From contig NC_065883.2 of NCBI RefSeq assembly GCF_932274485.2, positions 68,119,210 through 68,183,209 of the forward strand: a DNA stretch of 64,000 bases, written 5' to 3'. The translations under genes and the position numbers were made by a program. The DNA is from Patella vulgata (Eukaryota > Mollusca > Gastropoda > Patellidae). This document shows positions 56,401 through 64,000 of this stretch, piece by piece. Numbering within the stretch: the stretch's first letter is position 1; each line of letters begins with the position of its first letter. Under the pieces are notes generated by a model, which was not told the DNA's origin, made no database searches, and was given only the letters and a program-made list of their open reading frames with translations.

Positions 56401-57959
56401 AGTCTCAATCAATCAAATGGCTTATCACTCTGATTACCCTCAGCAAAAAATTCTCATTATCGAACTTGGTCAAGGTATTGATGTAATAAAGCTATACACC
56501 AAGTGTCCTCACTCTCACTTAATTAGAACTTAAAGCATCAACCAATCAAACTGCTTATCTCTGGTTACCCTAAGCAGAAAATTCTCATCTTTGAACTCCA
56601 TCAAGGCATTCACCTAATAGACACCTACGCCAAGTGTGAACATTCTAACTCAATTCAATTAGAATGATAGTTATTGTGTTCCAAAGTCTCGACCAATCAA
56701 ATTGCTTATCACTCTGCTTACCCTGAGCAAAAAATGCTCATTATCGAACTTAGTCAAGGTATTGATGTAATGAAACTATACACCCAAGTTTCATCACTCT
56801 CACTTAATTAGAACTAAAGTTATCGTGTCCCAAAGCATCAACCAATCAAATTACTTATCTCTGCTTACCCTCAGCAGAAAATGCTCATCTTCGCACTCCA
56901 TCAAGGCATTGACTTAATAAACACCTACACCAAGTTTGAACATTCTGGCTCAATTAGAAGAAGAGTTATTGTGTTCCAAAGTCTCAGCCAATCAAATTGC
57001 TTATCGCTCTGCTTACCCTGAGCAGAAAATACTCATTATCGAACTTAGTCGAGGTATTGATGTAATGAAACTATACACCAAGTTTCATCACTCTTACTTA
57101 ATTAGAACTAAAGTCATCGTGTCCCAAAGCATACAAAAATCGAATTGCTTATCTCTGCTTACCCTAAGCAGAAAATGCTCATCTTCGAACTCCATCAAGG
57201 CATTGATCTAATAAACACCTACACCAAGTTTGAACATTCTAGTTCAATTAGAAAGAGAGTTATTGTGTCCCAAAAAGTATGACGGACAGACAGACGGGCG
57301 GACAGACAGACAGACGGACGAACCCATTTTAATAGTTCCCTGCTTTCTTCGAAAGGCGGGCGACAATAAAAAAAATAACAATGTGTTTGCTCTCGTTAAA
57401 ATGGGCAGATACATTACGTATAGTAAAACACCACATAACAATAATAATAATACTTCCCCTAACACATGGTTCAATTTTATTTCAATAATTCGCTTACGCT
57501 TAGGGGTCTTTAGCAGTGGGAGGAAACCGAAGGACCCAGAGTAAACCCACGAGGTTGGACAGGCGGACCTACTCCTTGTCACGTACAACCGAGGAATCGA
57601 AGCCCCGCCAGTTGACTCTATGACAGACCGTATGATACAACGCGCACATGCTAACCATTCGGCCATCCAACCCCCCAAACGGGATGGGATAATCAAAATG
57701 TGTCAACTTACCTCCGTACATAGCATAATGCCAATATGTTACAGCGCACGTGAAGAACTTGAGTGATGACGTAGTAGTTAGAATATGGACGGTTGGTGGG
57801 TCGACTATAGACCATACTGATAAAACTATTATAAATAAAGTTACCAAGGGCGATAATCTCTTTAATAAGGCGATGTCTGGTAGGCTAACTCGTTTAACTG
57901 ACCCAACGCTGAATATTATCGATATCCTAAAATAAAAAAAGGAAATACCATATAAACCA

Positions 57960-57999
<40 letters not shown>

Positions 58000-60900
58000 A
58001 CGTCCGTCCACTCCACACAAACAAGGTCATTTCGGGACTAACATATTGTTCGATTTTATTTAAATAATTTACTTCCGCATGTGGGTCTTTAGAAGCGGGA
58101 GGAAGCTGGAGGACCCGGTGGAAACCGGAGGATCCGGGAAAAACTCTCGAGGCTGGACAGGCGGGGAATCGAAACAACGCCACTTGACTCAATGGAAGAC
58201 CTTATGATCCAACGTGCACTCGTTAACCACTAGACCACACAATCCCGACCAACAGGAAACCTGTAAAGTGATGTCAAGGGTATACACGGGACCTCGGCTT
58301 TTTGTCCCATCCGAGCAACTAGATACATTTCCTTGTAATCCTCCTAAACAACTGACAAATGAAGACCAGACTGGCAATTCTAAAACATATCTCCTTTCGA
58401 ACTGGCGGCAATGAAATACGCCTAGACTGAGTTCTAAATCTGGATAAAAATTAAATATGCCCCTAAGGAGTCTATGTCAATAAAAATGGTGTAAATATTT
58501 GTTCATTTAGCAGTAAAACTGCTGTTGGGTTAATAAACCGAATTAAACTCTGAAAGTCGGCCTTTGTAACGTCGTTGTTTGTGGACATAGAGGAATTGCC
58601 CCCATTGGAAACGATATAAGAGTTATGCTCAAAGCGCAATACAATTATTACGCCCGTCTGGTAAAGTCTGATTACCTCCCTTTTGTTTATATCTTAGAAA
58701 GAGTCTCAACTCATACTCAGACTGGTTGTATTTGTAATGATATAAAACCTACAAACTGATTAAAATACTATATCTATATTTCGTTTCGTTTTTTTTTTTA
58801 TACTTTCGATGGCCTACACTACATAAAGATCTAACCAGTTGTAGTAGAAGGTAGTGTCAGGTGTCATACGAGCGACTTTTGAACTGATGACGTTAGACAT
58901 TGATTAACCAATCAGCGTTGACGTTCCTAGTGGTTTACCCAAAGTCCCGTGGGCCTCACGCCAAACACTCGCCGTAACAGTCCGTTTCATTGGCTAATCC
59001 CTCACATCATCCAGAACGCTGGTTATATAAGAACTCTTTCAGATCCTAGTGTAGTAAAGGTGTGTAAAACCGTTTGAATTATAAAAATCGAAACGAAATA
59101 GGATCCGTGTTTTAATCAGATTGTAAAACCTACCTCCATGTTTTAACGATTAAGGCACCAAACATGATGGAGAAGCCAAGGTGTTGAGGCCATATTTCAA
59201 TAATACACGATATATCAGTTGGTTCGGGAAAGGCTACAAACAACTGTTAAAAACAAATATTATAATTCCAGAAAATCATAAAACAAGGTACAATATTAAG
59301 AAAGCACAACCGCGTTTATGAAATAAAATGAAGAGAGAGAGAGAGAGATGGGGGGGGGGGTTAACGTCCACTCGAAACTAACTAGGACTAACATAATTCG
59401 CTTGCGCGTAGGGGTCTTTAGCAGTGGGAGGAAACCGGAGTACCCGGAGAAAACCCGGAGAGAGAGAGAGAGATATTCCCGGCTGTACGTGACACGGAGT
59501 AGGGTCGCCTGACCAACCTCGTGGGTTTTCTCCGGGTCGTCCGGTTTCCTCCTACTGCTAAAGACCCATACGCGCAAGCGAATTGTTGAAATAAAATTGA
59601 ACAATATGTTAGTCCCGAAATGACCTAGTTTGTGTCGAGTAGGCGTTAAACCCCATTTATCTCTTTCTCTTTTAGAGATCCCAATTCACAGCATTGTAGT
59701 CTCCAAGTGATCCCAAAATCCACCCGCTGGCTCAGTGAGTAAGTCGTTGGCTCGCTAACCTGGAGGTCCAGTTTCGATCCCTGCTTTGGCTGAGAAAGTT
59801 TCCATCGTGGTTCCTCCCTGTCAGTGGTGCAGGACCGAGGGCCTGGCAAGAGACAACTTATAATCGTTCGGATGGCACGAAAAGCCGAGGTCCCATGTAG
59901 ACATTGGCATGCAGATAAAGATCTAAGGGTAGGCTGTAGCGCCGCTGTCCGGACAAAATTTATCTCATTGCATACTGTATGACGTATGCCTGTCTTCATC
60001 AGCCCAGTCGCAGCAGAATATTAAGACGTTAAACCCTATTTCATTTAATTTTCATTTCCAAAATCCCCCACATGACGATACGCCATACAATATGCAATGA
60101 GAGGCAACTTTTAACTATAGAGTGACGAACTGGGGTATTGATGATGCCAAAATAAGTGAATGAAGAGCTAATCAATGGACCAGAACATACTGGACTTTAA
60201 TTTGTTTAGACCGGATATCCTACCCTAATACGTCAGACTCGCTCGTACGTCACTCCTTCCATAACCCGTGACATGTAATTGTACACACAGGCAGTGGACA
60301 ACCCATGTTTTGACGTAGTGTTACTAATTATAGACAGGATGTCCCTTTGTTTAACTTTAAAGGTAAAAGAAGAGATAGTTTACATACCTGACAACACATG
60401 AGAATGGCGCCAAGACACATCAGGTGAAGAAAAATAGGAGACGCTGTTTTTATAACCTGAATATAACGAATACAATTGATACATTCAACATATATTCCTG
60501 CGACAATAATTAGGCCATCTTTTCGCCCACATAATTCATTGTTTTATCTGAATATAAAATTATCGACTACAAATCAATAATAAATTAACCATAAATTAAA
60601 TAATACACAGCCCCCATCACTAGCCGTTACTAGGCGGGTAATTATTGTAGCCCGTTGCCTGGTAACGTAAGTGTGCCCACCCATTCATCGTCGTGTAGTG
60701 CCGGACCGTAGCTAGTGGGGGTAAGAGCTACAGCTGCCTCCCTCTTAGAAAAAAATCGGCGCACCCAATGGTGCCTTTGCCCATTGGGGAAAGAATCAGT
60801 TACCCCCCAATGGACGCCTTTGCGCCCTTCCATTAGATGCAATAGAAAGCCAACGACCAACGTGCCCCTCCCCCTCCACTCACTAGGTACTGGCCTGAAG

Positions 60901-63023
60901 TATATAACATAATGGACTTAAGGTTAAAGTTTGTAGAGTGTAAAGATCATAAACGCCCACCCTTCAATAATTTTATTAAACGAATATGTCATGTGGTTAT
61001 AAAGATTAGGAAAGAACAAACAGAGCAAGGGTAGCAATACAAGGGGAATAACTCACCATTTGTGTTCTGTATTTGAAAACTAGAAAAGAGACGGCACAGC
61101 ATCCTATGATCATTATTACAGCCAACAGAACCACCAAAATTCTTATACCGAGTTCCATGGGAAATAAACATGGCGTATCGTCCACACACGTGTCACATCC
61201 TCGAGGACAAGGTAAACAACGAAAAGGTATTGTCACCAACCCAAAATATTTATCTACATATCTCTCTATATCATAACCAGAATACGCCCTGATAGGTGAG
61301 CCTACTACTGGGTAATAATAACCATCCATACAATGGCACTGATAGGCTCCACGTCTAAAACCTTGACCGATCAGAGGCACACACTGAAACGACATAAACG
61401 TATATGTTAAAGGGGTTCATACTGTTTCCTCCTATAAACAAATGAACTGTAATAGTATGTGCAGGGGGGCTGCACCACACACGAACAATTACACACAACA
61501 AATTTACGGACAAGATATAATACGCAGAAATCACAAACGTACATACATTGTATCAGATTTAAGTGAATGGATCTGGGAGCTAGCCACAAGCGTCCACTGC
61601 GCTGTGCAGTCCCAGGTCTATAGTGATATAGACTTTCCTCAAAAATGAAAACTAACTAACAATAAGGAGGAATATTTCACAAACGTTGTATAATACTAGC
61701 CTGATCTGATATATGCCACATGAAATATAAATGTAAAATCATTGAAGGAAAAATACCGATACAAGTAACAATTTCGGTGAAATGTAGTAAAAAGCCAAGT
61801 ACAACTAAATGGCCTAAGTTATGTAGTAGTGAAAAGCATTATAAGCGTTTGAAAGAATTGAAATGTATTAATTACAAAGTTCGGTAATTAAGGGAGCCGT
61901 GAAAGCGAAGTAAACCGGACACTCGCATGTCCCAAGGTCGCATCCAAGCATCAAGGCGAGAGAGAGACCTTCGGACTTAATCGAAATGAAATGAAATGGG
62001 GTTAACGTTCTACTGTTCTGCTTCGACCGGGCTTATGAAGACGGGCATACGCAATACAGTGTGCTATGAGGGTCATTTTGTCCGGACAGCGGCGCTCCGG
62101 CCTACTCTTATGTCGAATTCCACTATCAAGGTATCTTTTACGGACACATCAATGTGTACACGGGAACTCCGTCCTGCATCACTGACATTTGGATACCACA
62201 ACGGAAAATGCCGATGAACTTTCTCGACCAAAACCGAGCGTCTTACTCACTTAGTCACCTTGGCTCCCAGACTTAATGAAGCCATGCGGCATTAGAGGTG
62301 ATAGCTGCGTGGCTGACCTAGTAGTTCGGACTGTCTACCCCTGTACATATTGGCGTCCCCGTAGCAGAACTCTCAAACAGTAGGGAATCGAAGCAGATTA
62401 GGCAGAGACGTCGCTGCCCGGGCGCAATTCTCCAACCTAATCATAGAAATAAAAATTACCCCTATAGAGAATTCAGCTCGACAACAGTATATCCGCCTAC
62501 CTTTCTTCAATTTCCAATCGTCAAGGACTCTTCTACATGTAGCCAATATGTAAAGGGATAGACCTCGATTTTCGTCCAATCTGAATCAACTTGACGGAAA
62601 ACCAAGGTAACCAAAATATCGTTGAGGAATGAAGTGAAATGGGGTTTAACGTCCTACTTTTCTGCACGAACCGGGAAAATAAAGACCAGCATTCAGTGTA
62701 CGGCGAGGGAAATTTTGTCTCTTCAATTGTCAAGGGTTCTTGAACATGCAACGTGTGCAAGAGCCTCGGACGATTTAGCGCTATACTTTGGCAGGACAAA
62801 GAAAAACCTTGGTTGAACTCGGGATCCTCTGTTTAGTGAGCTAGTGCCTTACTCATTAACAGCCTTTCTTCCTGGGCTAGTATAATACTTACTTACCTTT
62901 GTTGTAGCTTGACAATGGTGCGTTCCCCTAAATACGTCTAGAGCTCCTCCATCTGACTCATCTGATAGGTCGCACTGGTTAATATCCACATTAGTCAGTT
63001 CTATATCTATAGTAGCTACACCT
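50268..63023 (-). CDS. GPR158-like: GPR158/GPR179-like class C receptor, 3' part, nine exons
   Basis: Exons in transcript order: 62897-63023, 61057-61383, 60388-60456, 59134-59243, 57712-57926, 55701-55839, 54643-54748, 53649-53804, 50268-50384. All have GT/AG junctions and the phases join without a break, giving about 450 residues. Order: end of a Cache-like ectodomain (TIDIELTNVDINQC), EGF-like Cys-rich stalk (CHCMDGYY, GCDTCVDDTPC), seven membrane helices and a short tail. The closest family I know is the orphan class C pair GPR158/GPR179, where GPR158 is a glycine-sensing plasma-membrane receptor. The family call is by motif. The 5' exons are outside the window, and the last exon is the least certain. 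Confidence 0.9.
51225..52160. repeat. Relative of the 39.6-42.9 kb inverted-repeat element
   Basis: It contains, in plus orientation, CAGGCGCCATTTTGGG, AAACGTTTTATTT, GACAAAATCATACTCAAAATC, AAATGTGCCGAAAAATCG and AATTCAAAATGGCCGGC, the last twice more downstream. One arm only. Confidence 0.75.
53268..53370 (+). mobile_element. SINE family A tail fragment
   Basis: GCAAGCGAATTATTGAAATA then GTTAGTTCCGAAATGACC and GTCGAGTGGACGTTAA. 5' truncated. Confidence 0.8.
53649..53804 (-). CDS. Receptor exon: start of the cytoplasmic tail
   Basis: Acceptor TTATTTTTTGTTTAG, donor ATG/GTCAGT, 52 codons, phase 0 at both ends. It starts FWALYKGSGSEGEAGV, so the helix-7 end reads LIFAPK/FWAL, matching the PKF motif that ends helix 7 in this family. 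It continues TTITGRVKQHLP and VRSTAVQTDDISLEM, a hydrophilic tail segment. Confidence 0.85.
53955..54642. repeat. 38-bp minisatellite repeating the exon's donor site
   Basis: About 18 units of 38 bp. On the minus strand each reads roughly GGGTAAGATTATCAACTG then TTCCGTGGTAGCCCATCTG. The unit touching the exon supplies its actual donor (AAG/GTAAGATTATC). Many other units keep GTAAG. Some have GTAATATTATTA instead. Confidence 0.9.
54643..54748 (-). CDS. Receptor exon: helices 6-7
   Basis: Acceptor TGTATATTTTAG, donor AAG/GTAAGA, 106 nt, entering in phase 2 and leaving in phase 0. Protein: TQFMAVSNGPDVLYLLLLAQ then HQVLITISMVLIFAPK. The AQHQVLITISM core fits helix 7 of class C receptors and the preceding PDVLYLLL the end of the helix 6 loop. 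Both flanking introns are tandem arrays made from its own splice sites. Confidence 0.9.
54749..55085. repeat. Tandem array repeating the exon's acceptor site
   Basis: CTGTCTAAAATATAC (minus: GTATATTTTAGACAG) recurs with ACACAAAT- and GTCTCAAATATAC-type spacers about every 20-35 bp, with a larger duplicated block of about 150 bp. The unit touching the exon is the real acceptor plus the exon's first four bases ACAG. Confidence 0.88.
55383..55587. repeat. 24-bp minisatellite, about 8.5 units
   Basis: The unit is AACCAAGCAAGGTGAATGTA plus TAAT. Since 24 is a multiple of three and the unit has few stops, frames stay open on both strands. These are not genes. Confidence 0.92.
55701..55839 (-). CDS. 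Receptor exon: helix 5
   Basis: Acceptor TTTAATATTGTAG, donor TTAAC/GTAAGT, 139 nt, phase 1 in and phase 2 out. Protein: (G)EALLLLFGVYLCFTVRKAPAHF then NESKHITWAVYNAIILGSF and IIIL. The GVYLC--VR--P--F-E motif is the strongest link to GPR158/GPR179. Confidence 0.93.
55820..56040. repeat. Repeats of the helix-5 exon's acceptor region
   Basis: AACAATAACAATGCTTCTCC (the exon start plus acceptor, seen from the plus strand) is followed by diverged copies at about 55930 (AACAATAATAATCGTCC), 55964 (AACAATAAATATACTTC) and 55995 (AACAATTATAATGCTTCTCC), spaced 30-60 bp, with ACAAAATA spacers. Confidence 0.75.
56160..57290. repeat. Tandem repeat, about 145-bp unit, alternating types
   Basis: GTTATTGTGTTCCAAAGTCTC or GTGTCCCAAAGCATC, then CAATCAAATTGCTTATC, TTACCCT(A/G)AGCAGAAAAT and CAAGGCATTGA, recur about seven times. 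Two alternating unit types make a dimer of roughly 290 bp. The end has a GACGGACAGACAGACGG simple run. Confidence 0.88.
57376..57462 (-). pseudogene. Decayed partial copy of the helix-5 exon
   Basis: The minus strand reads TGTTAG then GGGAAGTATTATTATTGTTA and CATTTTAACGAGAGCAAAC. Aligned to the exon at 55701-55839 it shares acceptor position, the LLLL core (GEVLLLLLCGV against GEALLLLFGV) and AACGAGAG. It has lost the frame after about 12 codons and the donor half. It lies in the intron just before the real exon. Confidence 0.75.
57462..57682 (-). mobile_element. SINE family A in the receptor intron
   Basis: Near full-length: head GGGGGTTGGATGGCCGAATGG and B-box-like GATTCCTCGG region on the minus strand, then the body and the TTATTTCAATAATTC part. 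The (TC)n tail is replaced by ATAATAATA. It ends 30 bp from the exon at 57712. Confidence 0.85.
57712..57926 (-). CDS. Receptor exon: intracellular loop 2, helix 4, extracellular loop 2
   Basis: Acceptor TTTTTTATTTTAG, donor GGAG/GTAAGT, 215 nt, phase 2 in and phase 1 out. Protein: ISIIFSVGSVKRVSLPDIAL then LKRLSPLVTLFIIVLSVWS, IVDPPTVHIL and FFTCAVTYWHYAMYG. The SVKR-SL-D--LLKRL loop and a Cys in loop 2 (to pair with helix 3) fit the family. Confidence 0.93.
57963..58250 (-). mobile_element. SINE family A in the receptor intron
   Basis: A (GA)n run (the complement of the tail) at 57963-57994, then GACGTCCGTCCACTC, the body, and the head-like part near 58230. Diverged, with an internal repeated GGAGGACCCGGTGGAAACC. 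Confidence 0.82.
58270..58405 (-). mobile_element. SINE family B fragment
   Basis: GTCAAGGGTATACACGGGACC, TCGGCTTTTTGTCCCATCCG and CTAGATACATTTCCTTG match the family B centre. Confidence 0.7.
58406..59133 (-). other. Intron part without recognised repeats
   Basis: No repeat or extra exon was recognised. Confidence 0.45.
59134..59243 (-). CDS. Receptor exon: extracellular loop 1 and helix 3
   Basis: Acceptor TTTTTAACAG, donor GGAG/GTAGGT, 110 nt, phase 0 in and phase 2 out. Protein: LFVAFPEPTDISCIIEIWPQ then HLGFSIMFGALIVKTWR. The Cys before helix 3, LGFS-MFG and the KTWR end (KT-R in class C receptors) support the call. Confidence 0.94.
59330..59680. mobile_element. Two SINE family A pieces in head-to-head inversion
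   Basis: 59330-59462 is a minus-strand tail half and 59463-59672 a plus-strand copy starting at CCCGGCTGTACGTGACACGG. Both contain AGTGGGAGGAAACCGGAG-type sequence in opposite sense, so an intronic RNA hairpin of about 80 bp is possible. A (GA)n run lies at the join. Confidence 0.82.
59705..60056 (+). mobile_element. Full-length SINE family B
   Basis: Head CCCGCTGGCTCAGTGAGTAAG with B-box-like AGTTTCGATCCCTGC, family B body, tail GACGTTAAACCCTATTTC and ATTT repeats. It lies in the intron between helices 2 and 3. Confidence 0.83.
60388..60456 (-). CDS. Receptor exon: helix 2
   Basis: Acceptor GTTATATTCAG, donor CAG/GTATGT, 69 nt, phase 0 at both ends. Protein: VIKTASPIFLHLMCLGAILM then CCQ. 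The K-ASP-FL--M--GA-LM pattern is helix 2 of class C receptors. Confidence 0.93.
60457..61056 (-). other. 600-bp intron between helices 1 and 2
   Basis: No SINE was recognised. Frames at 60642-60912 lack any coding support. Confidence 0.6.
61057..61383 (-). CDS. Receptor exon: EGF-like stalk and helix 1
   Basis: Acceptor TTATGTCGTTTCAG, donor ATG/GTGAGT, 109 codons, phase 0 at both ends. It starts CVPLIGQGFRRGAYQCHCMD, continues GYYYPV and FRCLPCPRGCDTCVDDTPC, then helix 1 LGIRILVVLLAVIMIIGCC. The C-PL-GQGF--G-Y-C-C--GYY and CD-CVDD-PC patterns are the signature of the GPR158/GPR179 stalk. Confidence 0.95.
61983..62280 (-). mobile_element. SINE family B in the receptor intron
   Basis: Tail GAAATGAAATGGGGTTAACG at the left, body GGGCATACGCAATACAGTG and ATGTGTACACGGGAAC, head remnant near 62250. 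Confidence 0.85.
62300..62870 (-). mobile_element. Two further diverged SINE family B pieces
   Basis: 62400-62600 has GTCGCTGCCCGGGCG and TCAAGGACTCTTCTACATG. 62630-62870 starts with GAAATGGGGTTTAACGTCC and keeps AATTGTCAAGGGTTCTTG and a head-like end (TAGTGAGCTAGTGCCTTACTC). Confidence 0.7.
62897..63023 (-). CDS. Receptor exon: end of the Cache-like ectodomain
   Basis: Acceptor TTCTATTTTAG, donor AAG/GTAAGT. Protein: GVATIDIELTNVDINQCDLS then DESDGGALDVFRGTHHCQAT and TK, joining in phase 0 to CVPL of the next exon. DI-L--VDINQC and F--THHC-ATTK/CVPL are the expected family sequence. The acceptor could be two bases further in (AG/AG). Confidence 0.9.
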
Positions 63024-63385
63024 CTAAAATAGAAAACATCAACAACATGAAATATCTCTACAATAGAAACCACCTCTACAATAGAAAACATCAACACCAC
63101 AAAATAGAAACCAAGTACATTAGTCAGCCCTATATCTATAATGGCTACACCTCTAAAATAAAAACCAACTACATTCGTCAGTTCTATATCTATAGTGACC
63201 ACCCCGGTTGTACGTGACAAGGAGTAGGGTCGCCTGTCCAACCTCGTGGGTTTTCTCCGGGTCCTCCGGTTTCCTCCCACTGCTAAAGACCCCTACGCAC
63301 ACGCGAATTATTGAAATAAAATTAAACCATATGTTAGTCCCGAAATGACCTAGTTTGTGTCGAGTGGACGTTAAACCCCATTTTT

Positions 63386-63436
<51 letters not shown>

Positions 63437-63725
63437 TGACTACACCTCTAAAATAGAAACCAACTACATTTGTCAGCCCTATATCTATAATGGCTACACC
63501 TCTACAATAGAAACCAACTAAATTTCCAGTTCTATATTTATAATGGCTACACCTCTAACTAGAAACCAAATGGATTTGCAGTACTATATCTATAGTGGCT
63601 ACACCTCTAAAATAGAAACCATCTACATTTGTCAGCCCTATATTTATAACTACATCAGTTCTATATGTATAATGGCTACACCTCTGCAATCGAAAAGAGC
63701 TTTATGTATAATGTAATGACTACAC
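63001..63725. repeat. Array repeating the Cache exon's acceptor and first codons
   Basis: GGCTACACCTCTA(A/C)AATAG, with upstream CAG(T/C)(T/C)CTATATCTATA, recurs at about 63014 (the real exon), 63145, 63440, 63490, 63546, 63596, 63676 and 63718. Unit about 50-60 bp. On the minus strand each copy reads an acceptor (ATTTTAG) followed by codons for RGVATIDIELTN-like residues. A SINE splits it. Confidence 0.9.
63190..63442 (+). mobile_element. 5'-truncated SINE family A inside the acceptor array
   Basis: The body runs from about 63202 (CCCCGGTTGTACGTGACAAGG) to a long (CT)n tail ending at 63432. The direct repeat CTATAGTGAC lies at about 63190 and 63432. The sequence is very close to the copy at 541. 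Confidence 0.88.
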
Positions 63726-63804
63726 CTCTACAAATGACAACATTAATAACATAAAACAAGTCAAAGAGAAAATTCGTAGATGTCCCAGTAAGGGTTAACA
63801 CAAA

Positions 63805-64000
63805 TTAATGCAGTTTAACGTCCTACTTTTCTGCACCAAACGGGATTATGAAGACGGACACATGCCATGCAGTGTGATGCGGGATTAGTGTTGCCCGAAC
63901 AACGGTGCCACGGACCACTCTTATATCGATATCTGGCAAGCGATATTTAAAGTAGTGCCAATTTGATACCTGCCGTTTGTCCCATCCGAACGACTGGGCA
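63805..64000 (-). mobile_element. SINE family B at the right edge
   Basis: TGCAGTTTAACGTCCTACTT, GGACACATGCCATGCAGTG and GTCCCATCCGAACGACT. It continues beyond the window. Confidence 0.78.

Overview
The window is animal genomic DNA, about two thirds A+T. It has long introns, many short repeats and no prokaryotic-style gene packing. The two dominant short repeats are tRNA-derived SINEs of a kind I associate with molluscs, so my best guess is a lophotrochozoan, probably a mollusc. That guess rests on repeat style, not on a database match.

One host gene is clear. The minus strand from about 63.0 kb down to 50.3 kb carries nine exons in compatible phase with consensus splice sites. They encode the end of a Cache-type ectodomain, a cysteine-rich EGF-like stalk, seven transmembrane helices and a short tail of a GPR158/GPR179-type class C receptor. 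The 5' part lies beyond the right edge. Its introns hold SINEs and, strikingly, tandem arrays whose units repeat the neighbouring exon's own splice site. A weaker candidate host gene (three small plus-strand exons, 13.2-15.2 kb) has no recognisable family.

The rest is mostly mobile and repetitive DNA. 0-3.9 kb: SINEs and a 24-bp minisatellite. 4.2-9.6 kb: a tandem array of 2435-bp units, each starting with a 462-bp MITE. 9.6-12.9 kb: a second, related MITE twice, a degenerate telomere-like stretch and a 361-bp tandem duplication. 13-18.5 kb: the candidate gene, SINEs and minisatellites. 19.3-30.1 kb: a nested stack, in which an old minus-strand LINE is split by a DNA transposon with 150-bp inverted repeats, a SINE, and an 8.1-kb Penelope-like element compound (two copies head to head, one 16-bp target duplication, hammerhead-ribozyme-like motifs in its terminal repeats). 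31.4-33.1 kb: LINE ORF1 split by a hAT-type element. 33.5-39.3 kb: a fold-back repeat, a 2223-bp-offset segmental duplication and minisatellites. 39.6-42.9 kb: a 3-kb inverted repeat. 43-49.7 kb: MITEs, an AT-rich minisatellite split by a TTAA-ended element, and SINE fragments. 50.3 kb to the end: the receptor gene.

The most interesting signals are the splice-site-seeded arrays around the receptor exons, and the Penelope-like compound with paired hammerhead-like motifs and a zinc-finger reading frame in its terminal repeat. No homology search was possible, so family names rest on motifs read by eye.
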